5,116 nt of DNA from Gemmatimonadota bacterium. GTDB taxonomy: Bacteria; Gemmatimonadota; Gemmatimonadetes; Gemmatimonadales; GWC2-71-9. The position numbers were made by a program, and so were the translations under genes. The stretch covers positions 1 to 5,116 of the forward strand of contig JAPULP010000216.1 of the NCBI GenBank assembly GCA_027294815.1. Reading direction: 5' to 3'. Positions 1 through 5,116 of the stretch are shown piece by piece; position 1 is the first letter of the stretch; the number at the start of each line of letters is the position of its first letter. The notes below the pieces were generated by a model. The model was not told the DNA's origin. It did not search any database and saw only the letters and a list, made by a program, of their open reading frames with translations.

Positions 1-3
1 CGC

Positions 4-9
4 TAGGAT
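4..9 (+). promoter_or_regulatory. possible -10 element of the tRNA-Ser promoter
   Basis: TAGGAT matches the TANNAT pattern of a sigma-70 type -10 box and lies 7 bases before the first acceptor base of the tRNA at 17. A G/C-rich stretch (GGCGCG) separates them, as in the discriminators of many stable RNA promoters. The -35 box would fall outside the window, so this is only half a promoter. If functional, the broken tRNA would still be transcribed into whatever follows it. Confidence 0.35.
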
Positions 10-16
10 AGGCGCG

Positions 17-58
17 GGTGGGGTGGCCGAGTGGTTGAAGGCGCCGGTCTTGAAAACC
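17..58 (+). tRNA. truncated tRNA-Ser(UGA), 5' half only
   Basis: The tRNA-Ser pattern is clear at the 5' side. The acceptor strand is GGTGGGG (17-23), U8-G9 is at 24-25, and the D arm GCCGAGTGGTTGAAGGC is at 26-42. The 5' anticodon stem is CCGGT (44-48) and the loop CTTGAAA (49-55) has anticodon TGA at 51-53, which reads UCA/UCG codons. The 3' anticodon stem should read ACCGG but reads ACCAA, so identity ends after 58. No long variable arm, no GGTTCGAATCC-like T arm and no complementary CCCCACC acceptor strand appears in the next several hundred bases. The gene cannot make a tRNA as it stands. The break lies in the symmetric anticodon stem-loop, a known crossover site for tyrosine-recombinase elements. 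An integration or deletion scar is therefore the preferred reading, and a simple decayed tRNA copy is the alternative. Confidence 0.8.
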
Positions 59-464
59 AATAGCACAGTGTCGGCTAGGGTATTCCAAGAGGGTAGTTTC
101 ACCCTGGAAATACAGGGTTTGACGGTGCTTGGGGGGAGACAGAGGCACACAGCTACAGACAGTTGAAAGTGGCCAATCGCGGCCAAAGGAGCGCATGTGC
201 GGACACAGGTTTGGCAAGAGCTTGTCAAGCGCTCCCCCATCGGCTGCCTGCCCAACTATTTATCCAATAGCATTTTCTTGGCAGTACAACAAAAGCACGA
301 CCACGCACTGCCTGGGCTTCACAGACCCGCTGAGAAACAACACACCCCAGCGCGCGCGTCTACCGCTGCATCTGCCGCGTGCTGCTGTTGCGTAGGTTGT
401 CCCTACCCGTGGGTGCCTGAGAATGTAACGACTCACAGACCAACCTAGCGGCTTGAGCGCCGTG
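59..464. other. intergenic stretch between half tRNA and TerS-like gene, no convincing gene
   Basis: About 400 bases without a protein-like reading frame. The short open frames on the + strand give low-complexity translations rich in Pro, Arg, Ser and Thr, and I see no recognisable domain. What it does hold is structure: a hairpin at 101-118 (ACCCTG, six-base loop, CAGGGT) and a nested inverted repeat at 188-235. Local composition looks less GC-rich in places (for example around 255-300) than in the coding parts. No match to tmRNA, RNase P RNA or a group I intron core was recognised by eye. It could be a leftover of an integrated element or a non-coding RNA locus. Confidence 0.5.
188..235. 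repeat. nested inverted repeats able to form a three-way junction
   Basis: A perfect 7-bp outer repeat, GGAGCGC (188-194) and GCGCTCC (229-235), encloses two further inverted repeats. The first is TGTG/CACA (196-199 and 204-207). The second is the near-palindrome TTGGCAAG-AG-CTTGTCAA (211-228), whose arms pair at seven of eight positions with one G-T. The two inner hairpins fill almost the whole interval, which is more organised than a random stretch of this size. Possible roles are a protein-binding operator, a recombinase arm site or a small structured RNA. There is no direct evidence for any of them. Confidence 0.35.
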
Positions 465-473
465 TGCTACAAT
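465..473 (+). promoter_or_regulatory. probable extended -10 promoter for the TerS-like gene
   Basis: TGCTACAAT contains the TGn extension followed by TACAAT, one mismatch from the TATAAT consensus. It lies 31 bases before the ATG at 505. No good -35 box sits at the normal 16-18 base distance. A TTGAGC at 453-458 is too close to serve, so the extended -10 would have to compensate. A transcript starting near 480 would leave a leader of about 25 bases, with the ribosome binding site GGAAG at 494-498. Confidence 0.4.
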
Positions 474-504
474 CCGATGCACGTTTACTGCACGGAAGCA
501 GGTT

Positions 505-1107
505 ATGAACAACACGGACGGACAGGAGTACCCAAGGGGGTATCACCCAAACAGCCAGGCGAATCTTCGGCCCTTCCAGAACGGCTACGACCAGCGGCGC
601 GGCCGTGGTCCCTGTGCGGCTGGAACGACCATCCTGCGCTGGATCAATGAGCTGTTGGCGGAATCCGAGGACGACACGCCGCGATACAGTTTCGCCGAGC
701 TTCGGGCCATTGCCGAGGCACCTGATGATGACCCAAAGATTTCAACGGCCAAGCGGGCAGCTGCCCGTCAGCTCGTGGAGATGACCAAGGCTGGCAAGAG
801 TGGCCTCGAAGCTCTGGGTCTGGTTTTCGACCGCACGACGGGTCGGCCGCCCCAGGCGATTCACGTTACATCAGAAGCTGAGACAACTATCCGCGTCGTC
901 CTGCTCGACCGCACGGAATCACCGACTCACAAGATGGTTCAAGAGATCATGGCTCAGGAAGCGCTCAATAAGGCCGAGCCGAAGCAACTGGAAGCAAAGG
1001 CTGACGAACAAACGACCAAACCGGAAGATCAACCGATCCACCCCGGCGCTCGTGTAGGTATGGATTGGCGCACCGCGTCTGAGGGTCCGGTTCGGGACCC
1101 CAGATAG
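505..1107 (+). CDS. terminase small subunit-like protein (DUF5681-like), 200 aa
   Basis: The layout is that of phage small terminase-type DNA-binding proteins. Residues 22-35 (RPF..G...RRGRG) sit where the N-P-G-R-P-K-G motif of DUF5681 proteins is found. A helical part follows, with SFAELRAIAE (62-71) and STAKRAAARQLVEM (80-93), then G-x-x-A-L-x-x-x-x-DRTTGRPPQAIHVTSE up to residue 124. That last block corresponds to the 'DRTxGKPxQ' signature common in TerS-like proteins. Residues 125-200 are not recognisable; 144-175 is rich in Lys, Glu and Ala. In phages TerS recognises the packaging site and regulates TerL. The start at 505 is favoured by GGAAG six bases upstream. No intact TerL, portal or capsid gene lies in the window, so the gene is an orphan here. 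Its neighbours are a half tRNA upstream and a convergent TerL-like remnant downstream. It may be a prophage relic or a domesticated DNA-binding protein. The family call is by motif memory, not by search. Confidence 0.7.
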   Translation: MNNTDGQEYPRGYHPNSQANLRPFQNGYDQRRGRGPCAAGTTILRWINELLAESEDDTPRYSFAELRAIAEAPDDDPKISTAKRAAARQLVEMTKAGKSGLEALGLVFDRTTGRPPQAIHVTSEAETTIRVVLLDRTESPTHKMVQEIMAQEALNKAEPKQLEAKADEQTTKPEDQPIHPGARVGMDWRTASEGPVRDPR

Positions 1108-1116
1108 CAAACTAGC

Positions 1117-1145
1117 ATCGCGGGCGGGATTGCCTGCGATTTGTC
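1117..1145 (+). terminator. hairpin terminator candidate after the TerS-like gene
   Basis: ATCGCGGGC (1117-1125) and GCCTGCGAT (1132-1140) form a nine-pair stem with one G-U and a six-base loop, followed by TTGTC. It starts nine bases after the TAG at 1105-1107. The pairing is complete only in the + strand transcript; the - strand transcript would have a C-A mismatch in place of the G-U. This fits termination of the gene at 505-1107. The T tract is short, so rho-independent efficiency is uncertain. A second perfect 6-bp repeat, GGGTCC/GGACCC, lies at 1083-1100 inside the end of the gene. Confidence 0.5.
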
Positions 1146-1262
1146 TCACAACACGGCTGGATATCCGTCCTCCCACTCCACGCCCAGCATCTCACCCAGC
1201 AGCACAACCGCGTCCAGCAGATCGTCGTGGTGGACGATCCACCGCTGACCAACGGCGTCGTG
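1146..1262 (-). pseudogene. C-terminal remnant of a terminase large subunit-like protein
   Basis: On the - strand, 38 sense codons lie between an in-frame TGA at 1265-1263 and a closing TGA at 1148-1146. The peptide includes QRWIVHHDDLLDAV followed by VLLGEMLGVEWEDGY. The H-D-D-x-x-D-A motif followed by a hydrophobic helix is what ends the nuclease domain of many phage TerL proteins, where the acidic residues help bind metal. Codon use is rich in GNN codons and G/C at third positions, like a real gene. There is no start codon and no upstream domain, so this is a 3' fragment only. It begins just after the stop codon of the large gene. The + strand is also open here, but its translation has no recognisable motif. 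A chance frame cannot be excluded on 38 codons. Confidence 0.42.
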
Positions 1263-1267
1263 TCACC

Positions 1268-4200
1268 TTATCGCGTGTCGCAGGTCTCCACGTTGGCCGC
1301 CGGGCTGTAGATCAACGATGCGCCGGCGACATCATCCACGCAGAAGGTGAAGTGTGGATTGCCATTGAGGGTGCTGGTGGTGAGGATCGTGGCCACGCCG
1401 CTGCTGTTGGTAGTCACGGACTGCGTTTCGTTATAGTCGCCGCTGAAGGTGCCGGTCACGAGCGCTGCGGCAACAGGGTTGCCAAAGTTATCCACGATGG
1501 TGACGTCAGCCCGGCCGTGTTTGTTGCCGCCGCCGGCATTCTGTATGGATAGCACGATCGAGTCCACGTACATGGTGGTGGCAGGCCCACCCGGTGGCTG
1601 CGGCGTGGCTGGGGCTTCGTTGCTGTCGGCACTCTCGTTGCCGGAGAGGTCCACAGCGGTAACGACGTAGAAGTAGGTTGTGCCGTTGATGACTGCCGTG
1701 TCCGCGTAGTCGCTTGTCAGGGCCAGCAGGGCGATGAGGTCATACGGCCCGCCGCTGGTCGTGGAACGGTAGACGTCATATCCATCCAGGTCCGGTTCGG
1801 TGTTGTCAAGCCAGTCGAGGGTTACGCTTCCATCGCCACCGATTGCGGTTAGGCCGGTGGGAGCCGAAGGCGGCGTGATGTCCCCGCCGTCGGTTGCGGT
1901 CACGATGAACATCTCGTCCACAAAGATCGTGTCGCGGACGCTGTTGCCCGGCGTGCGGTCGGTGTCCTCGACACGAACGAAGACCACCCCCGCGATATCC
2001 TCGACAAACGCGAAAGACTGAAGCACGTCATCGTCGGCGGTCTTGGTTACCGTCAGCATCGACGCGTAGTTGAGGTCATCAAGGGAGTAGGAGAAGGCGA
2101 AGTCATCACCTTCATTGTTGGCGGTGTGGAATGCGTCCACGAAGAAGCTGTAGCTTGCACCGGCCGCGACGTTGAAGGTCCAGGTGTGATCCAGCAGACT
2201 TCGTCGATTGCTGGGCGGCCCTCCGGTATGTTGCTCCCTCAGCGCCTCATACAGATCGTCCTGAGCCTGGGTGTCGAGATAGGAGCCGCCGCTTATCGAG
2301 CCGCTGTCGGTCGCGTAGTCGGCTGTTGCCAGATTGATGATCTCGCCGCCACACGGGTTGGGCACACAGCCAGTCCCGGTGCCTTGCCAGACACCGCCTA
2401 TCGCCGTGCAGTCGGCCTCCGTTTCGATCGAGCATGAGGCATCGACGCAGCAGGCGCCGGTCACCTCGCATTCATCCGGGATTCCGTCGTAGTCGAGGTC
2501 GACCTGCGTACCGGCCTCGAGCTCACAGGCGTCGGGGGTACCGTCGCGGTCGCAATCGACGAGGGCCTGGCATTCATCGGGGATGAGATCCGGGCGGCCG
2601 CCACTTCCCCCGATGGTGTCAAGGAACGCCTCGAGGTCAGCGAAGTCTTGTTGGGTAAACTCGGGATGCTGGCCGCCGGAGTGAGTGCCGACTGGAGGGC
2701 CGAGCTCGTCCAAAATCTGAACGCGGGTGTAATCTCGGATATCGGGCCCGATGTCGCCGGAGCCGTCCCGACCGTGGCAGGCGAAGCATTTGTTGTTCCA
2801 GATGATGACTCCGTCGCTGAAAACACCGACTGGTCCCCCGGCGCAGTCCTGACTGAAGCCGCTGTCGATATCGCACTCGTCGGGCACGGCGTTGGCGTTG
2901 CAGTCCTGGCTGGTGCCCTTGGCGATATCAACGGGATCATGAACTCCATTGCCATTGCAATCGACGAAGGGTGTACCGACGCACGAGATGTTCAGCGTGC
3001 CGGTACCCTGATCGCCGGCCTGCCAGCCGCCCGCGCGGATCTTGTAGCACTGACCTGCCATGACCCCAACCTGCACGGTACTGTGGTAATTCGGGCCGCC
3101 TCCGCAGGGGTTGGCCGGGTCGTCATCATTGCAACCCAGCAGGGTCATGGTGCCGCAATCGCACCCCTCGTACACCACCAAATCGGTGTCGTAAGAGGCT
3201 GAGCCGCCCAACTGTTCGCACGTGGTCGCGGTGAGGGTGCCGTCGCACTGGGCGACGTAGTCGTACCAGATGTCGTGATAGGTCTGGCCGTCAAACTGGC
3301 ATGAGCCGTGGGCCGCGCCGTCGGTATTGGCGCCGGTGGTGTCGAACCGGATCGAGCCGTCGCTGATCGGCAAGGCGTCCTGGCACAGATCATTGTCCTC
3401 GATGACGCCGCCGCAATCGATGGTCATGGTGCCGCTGCCCTGGGCGCCCTCAAACCCGCCGATGCGAATGTAAAACTCCTCGCCGGCAGTCGCCGCGAAG
3501 CTCACTTCAGATTGCAGGGCGCAGAAGTCATCGTTGCAGGCGATGGCCTCACCCGATCCGGTGGGACACGCGCCAACGTAAACCGCCAGCTTGGTGTCGT
3601 ACAGGCTGCCGCACAGGCTGACCGTGACATCACCGGTGCACGGCGCGATGTACCGATACCAGATGTCTGACTCGACGTGGCTATAGGCGAAGAAAGTGCA
3701 AAGGGCAGGCTCATCCGGGCCGTCCGTTGTGGCGTTGAGCGTGGAGAAATTGGTCGTGCCGCTGGAGACGGCAATCGCGTTGGCGCAGTTGTCGTTGGCC
3801 AGCGCATCCGGGATCAGGTCAACCAGGATCGACGATGGCGAGCCAGGCTTGAACAGGCCGATCTCCGCTTGGGTGACGTCCTGTGGCGGCGCGTCGGCGA
3901 CGAAGCGAAAGTTGTACAGCGTCCCCCAACGCAGCGCGTTGGCGTCTTGATTCTGCGAGAACGTCTGCGTCTCCCAGGCGACCTCATCGGCAAAAACGGT
4001 CGTCGTCCAATCCGTGCCGCCGTAGGGCTCGCCGGAGTGGTAATCGACGTCGTGAAATCCAGTGCTGCTGACGATGGTGCCGTTGGGAAAGAAGACATGG
4101 AAGTCACCGACGCTGCGGTCCATGTTCATGTTGTAAAGGGCGAGCTCATAGTCCCACGAGCCGCCGCCGAGGTCGGTGACCTTCCAGCCCAGATAGAGTC

Positions 4201-5011
4201 GGCCGTCGCCGGGGACATCGACCGTCGTGATGCTGACGGCCGGGTCAGCCGCGCGCCAGGCTTCGATGGCGGGCATCTCGCGTTGCGTGACGCCGGTGAG
4301 GCTCATGGACCAGGAGCTGCCGCCGCCGGTGATGCTGCACGTGCGGTACGAGACGTTGTTGTACTGGTTGCCCCACGCCGAGTCATCCGGGGTTACGTAG
4401 TGAGCTTCAACGAAGTAGTCGCCGCCGCCATCCTGAGCGGGGTCGAGGTCGGAGATCTTGGCTTGCAGCCGCTTGTATGTCGAGCTGCCGGTGTTGGAGA
4501 AGTCCGTAGCCGGCCACAAGAAGGCCCCGGTATAGGCGTTGACCTCGAACTTCGGGCCCATCCCGTCTTGCCCCCCGTTCAAGCCGGATGAATACGGGTC
4601 GGAGCAGCCGACGCCAAGATGGTTGCCGTCACCGGGAATGGTGCATCCGCAGCTGCAGGCGTCGCCCTGCAGAGCGAAGAAGCCGTGCTTGAGCCAGGCC
4701 TGACCGATCTGCTCGAACCGGCCGTCCTTGAGACGGAACAAGTTCTGCCCGATAACCGGATGCTGAGTGGAGTTGGCGAACCAGTTGAGGAACTGATCGC
4801 CGATGTTGCAGGAGGTGGTGCCGATGGCGAAGGCCTCGATCCCGCCGGAGCTGGAGTAGTTGCTGGGGCCGGTAATCACGCCCACGACCACGTCCGGGCC
4901 AATGGAATCACAGATCGTGCCACCGGCCTGAGCACGGCGGCTGATCTGGCTGAGCACGACAATCGCCCCGGCCATCGCGGCCGATGCCAACAGCACTCGC
5001 GAACACATCAT
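1268..5011 (-). CDS. secreted multidomain planctomycete-type protein with embedded cytochrome c module, 1247 aa
   Basis: Start: ATG at 5011, with GGAAGG (5026-5021) nine bases upstream; a second ATG follows at 5008. Residues 1-29 are a signal peptide ending A-Q-A before GG, so the product is exported. Residues 30-400 form a conserved domain of unknown function seen in planctomycete secreted proteins; its core is 84-114 (HPVIGQNLFRLKDGRFEQIG, then WLKHGFFAL), with cysteines at 119, 121 and 123. Two PPC-like beta-sandwich repeats follow (406-533, 540-677; each opens N-D-x-C and holds Y-D-T...V-Y). Acidic Ca-binding-like repeats occupy 684-848, interrupted by a CxxCH cytochrome module (727-800). 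Then come a cysteine motif (852-887), a beta-sandwich (890-1039), fibronectin type III (1045-1136) and an Ig-like end (1147-1245). It ends VETCDTR with no recognisable anchor. The frame is intact. A surface or extracellular structural or redox role is inferred; the substrate is unknown. Confidence 0.9.
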   Translation of the reverse strand: MMCSRVLLASAAMAGAIVVLSQISRRAQAGGTICDSIGPDVVVGVITGPSNYSSSGGIEAFAIGTTSCNIGDQFLNWFANSTQHPVIGQNLFRLKDGRFEQIGQAWLKHGFFALQGDACSCGCTIPGDGNHLGVGCSDPYSSGLNGGQDGMGPKFEVNAYTGAFLWPATDFSNTGSSTYKRLQAKISDLDPAQDGGGDYFVEAHYVTPDDSAWGNQYNNVSYRTCSITGGGSSWSMSLTGVTQREMPAIEAWRAADPAVSITTVDVPGDGRLYLGWKVTDLGGGSWDYELALYNMNMDRSVGDFHVFFPNGTIVSSTGFHDVDYHSGEPYGGTDWTTTVFADEVAWETQTFSQNQDANALRWGTLYNFRFVADAPPQDVTQAEIGLFKPGSPSSILVDLIPDALANDNCANAIAVSSGTTNFSTLNATTDGPDEPALCTFFAYSHVESDIWYRYIAPCTGDVTVSLCGSLYDTKLAVYVGACPTGSGEAIACNDDFCALQSEVSFAATAGEEFYIRIGGFEGAQGSGTMTIDCGGVIEDNDLCQDALPISDGSIRFDTTGANTDGAAHGSCQFDGQTYHDIWYDYVAQCDGTLTATTCEQLGGSASYDTDLVVYEGCDCGTMTLLGCNDDDPANPCGGGPNYHSTVQVGVMAGQCYKIRAGGWQAGDQGTGTLNISCVGTPFVDCNGNGVHDPVDIAKGTSQDCNANAVPDECDIDSGFSQDCAGGPVGVFSDGVIIWNNKCFACHGRDGSGDIGPDIRDYTRVQILDELGPPVGTHSGGQHPEFTQQDFADLEAFLDTIGGSGGRPDLIPDECQALVDCDRDGTPDACELEAGTQVDLDYDGIPDECEVTGACCVDASCSIETEADCTAIGGVWQGTGTGCVPNPCGGEIINLATADYATDSGSISGGSYLDTQAQDDLYEALREQHTGGPPSNRRSLLDHTWTFNVAAGASYSFFVDAFHTANNEGDDFAFSYSLDDLNYASMLTVTKTADDDVLQSFAFVEDIAGVVFVRVEDTDRTPGNSVRDTIFVDEMFIVTATDGGDITPPSAPTGLTAIGGDGSVTLDWLDNTEPDLDGYDVYRSTTSGGPYDLIALLALTSDYADTAVINGTTYFYVVTAVDLSGNESADSNEAPATPQPPGGPATTMYVDSIVLSIQNAGGGNKHGRADVTIVDNFGNPVAAALVTGTFSGDYNETQSVTTNSSGVATILTTSTLNGNPHFTFCVDDVAGASLIYSPAANVETCDTR
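2468..2962 (-). repeat. acidic D-C-N-G-N-G / P-D-E-C repeat array, split by a cytochrome module
   Basis: Units are visible at residues 684-689 (DCNGNG, followed by a variant H-D-P-V-D-I in place of P-D-E-C-D-I), 703-713 (DCNANAVPDEC), 721-723 (QDC, start of a unit), 810-814 (IPDEC, the rest of a unit), 819-829 (DCDRDGTPDAC) and 838-848 (DLDYDGIPDEC). The regularly spaced Asp/Asn residues resemble the calcium loops of dockerin-like and thrombospondin type 3-like repeats, so Ca2+ binding is expected but not shown. The cysteines probably pair within units. Residues 724-809 separate the two halves of one unit. Confidence 0.75.
2612..2833 (-). other. embedded c-type cytochrome domain (CFACH), residues about 727-800
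   Basis: The module opens with a helix-like FSDGVIIWNNK and then C742-F-A-C745-H746-G, the covalent haem c site with His746 as proximal ligand. G-x-G-x-x-G-P-D-I follows at 750-758, as in monohaem cytochromes. It closes with F-T-Q-Q-D-F-A-D-L-E-A-F-L (785-797), matching the C-terminal helix of many planctomycete cytochrome c domains. There is no methionine between the haem site and residue 800, so His777 or His782 (T-H-S-G-G-Q-H-P) would have to be the distal ligand, or the haem is five-coordinate. Export by the signal peptide is consistent with haem attachment outside the cytoplasm. Confidence 0.8.
2981..3796 (-). repeat. two tandem PPC-like beta-sandwich domains within the large protein
   Basis: Residues 406-533 and 540-677 are diverged copies of one unit. 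Each starts N-D-N-C or N-D-L-C followed by A-x-x/A-L, then T-x-G/A-x-T-D-G, D-I-W-Y-x-Y, C-x-G-x(2)-T, Y-D-T-x-L-x-V-Y, a C-N-D-D turn, then Y-x-I-R-x-G-G, and ends G-T-M/L-x-I-x-C. This is the layout of bacterial pre-peptidase C-terminal (PPC-like) beta-sandwich domains, often found in secreted multidomain proteins. Paired cysteines in both copies suggest disulphides after export. The second copy is longer because of an insertion around residues 600-640. Confidence 0.7.
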
Positions 5012-5019
5012 CTTGGTGA

Positions 5020-5026
5020 TCCTTCC
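5020..5026 (-). promoter_or_regulatory. ribosome binding site of the large gene
   Basis: Read on the - strand this is GGAAGGA, ending eight bases before the ATG at 5011 and eleven before the ATG at 5008. It is a good Shine-Dalgarno match and favours the first of the two adjacent ATG codons. Confidence 0.6.
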
Positions 5027-5043
5027 CTGACTTCGTTGTCAAA

Positions 5044-5098
5044 CGGGTGTGGCCGTACAAGCTGGGCAAGCTTGTCACCCGCTTCGCTTCCACACCCG
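5044..5098 (-). promoter_or_regulatory. nested inverted repeats in the leader of the large gene
   Basis: A perfect 9-bp outer repeat, CGGGTGTGG (5044-5052) and CCACACCCG (5090-5098), encloses a perfect 7-bp repeat, ACAAGCT (5057-5063) and AGCTTGT (5069-5075), with a five-base loop. A direct repeat CACCCGC at 5077-5083 and 5093-5099 means that CGGGTG at 5044-5049 can pair with either copy, so two alternative outer stems are possible. The structure starts 33 bases upstream of the ATG and would lie in the 5' UTR or at the promoter. It may be a regulatory leader, an operator, or a dispersed intergenic repeat of the REP/hairpin kind. No clear promoter was found between it and the gene. Confidence 0.45.
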
Positions 5099-5116
5099 CA
5101 CCTCAAGCCACCATAT

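Noticed and set aside
129..448. Two overlapping short + strand frames after the half tRNA
   Set aside because: Their translations look random, both lack a convincing ribosome binding site, and they overlap each other in different frames.
17..500. Group I intron interrupting the tRNA-Ser gene
   Set aside because: The anticodon loop and part of the 3' stem continue past the usual intron positions, no conserved intron core was recognised, and no 3' exon with variable and T arms is found downstream.
1083..1100. GGGTCCGGTTCGGGACCC as the missing T arm of the broken tRNA
   Set aside because: The loop does not fit the TTCRANY pattern, no acceptor strand complementary to GGTGGGG follows, and the segment lies in the end of the TerS-like coding sequence. 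It is a plain inverted repeat.
1130..1552. Open + strand frame of 140 codons across the junction at 1268
   Set aside because: The first half is Pro/Arg/Ala-rich with no motif, and the second half is antisense to the Ig-like domain coding sequence.
2648..3202. Open + strand frame of 184 codons
   Set aside because: Antisense to the cytochrome and repeat region of the large gene, which has clear motifs. The antisense translation shows only Ala/Val/Gly-rich filler.
3677..4591. Open + strand frame of 304 codons opposite the large gene
   Set aside because: It lies wholly inside the 1247-aa gene on the opposite strand. Its translation is rich in Arg, Ala, Val and Gly with no domain, as expected from a high-GC antisense shadow.
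5014..5042. TTGACA on the - strand (5042-5037) as a -35 box for the large gene
   Set aside because: At 17 bases spacing the -10 position reads TCACCA, between the ribosome binding site and the start codon. No usable -10 box exists there.
211..5077. Shared AGCTTGTCA at 219-227 and 5069-5077 as terminal repeats of a mobile element
   Set aside because: Only nine bases match exactly, the surroundings differ, and each copy is part of its own local palindrome. A match of this size is not enough to define element ends.

Overview
The window looks like a piece of a Planctomycetota chromosome, most likely Phycisphaerae-like. The main evidence is the dominant protein. It carries repeated D-C-N-G-N-G / P-D-E-C-D motifs, a GACC...W-Q-G...PNPC cysteine motif and a very long secreted mosaic architecture, all of which I associate with this phylum. 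The assignment comes from recognised motif style, not from a database search.

Layout, left to right. Bases 17-58 are the 5' half of a tRNA-Ser(UGA): acceptor strand, D arm, anticodon loop and the first three bases of the 3' anticodon stem. After that tRNA identity stops, and no variable arm, T arm or 3' acceptor strand follows. Bases 59-464 hold no convincing gene but contain compact inverted repeats, notably at 188-235. A probable extended -10 element (465-473) precedes a 200-aa + strand gene (505-1107) that resembles phage terminase small subunits of the DUF5681-like type. A hairpin terminator candidate (1117-1145) follows it. Facing it on the - strand is a 38-codon remnant (1146-1262) that reads like the extreme C-terminus of a terminase large subunit. 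A half tRNA, an orphan TerS-like gene and a TerL-like tail together suggest the edge of a decayed integrated element. That is inference.

From 5011 down to 1268 (- strand) runs one intact 1247-aa secreted protein. Its order is: signal peptide; a conserved N-terminal domain of unknown function; two tandem PPC-like beta-sandwich domains; acidic Ca-binding-like repeats; a c-type cytochrome module (CFACH) inserted inside that repeat array; a cysteine-rich motif; another beta-sandwich; a fibronectin type III domain; and an Ig-like C-terminal domain. It is probably an envelope or extracellular protein that could bind haem. Its leader (5044-5098) contains nested inverted repeats with alternative pairings.

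The two halves probably have separate histories: a mobile-element scar on the left and a host-type surface protein on the right, meeting 5 bp after the large gene's stop codon. Nothing here shows that they work together. The most unusual points are the nested cytochrome module, the half tRNA and the TerL-like tail abutting the large gene.
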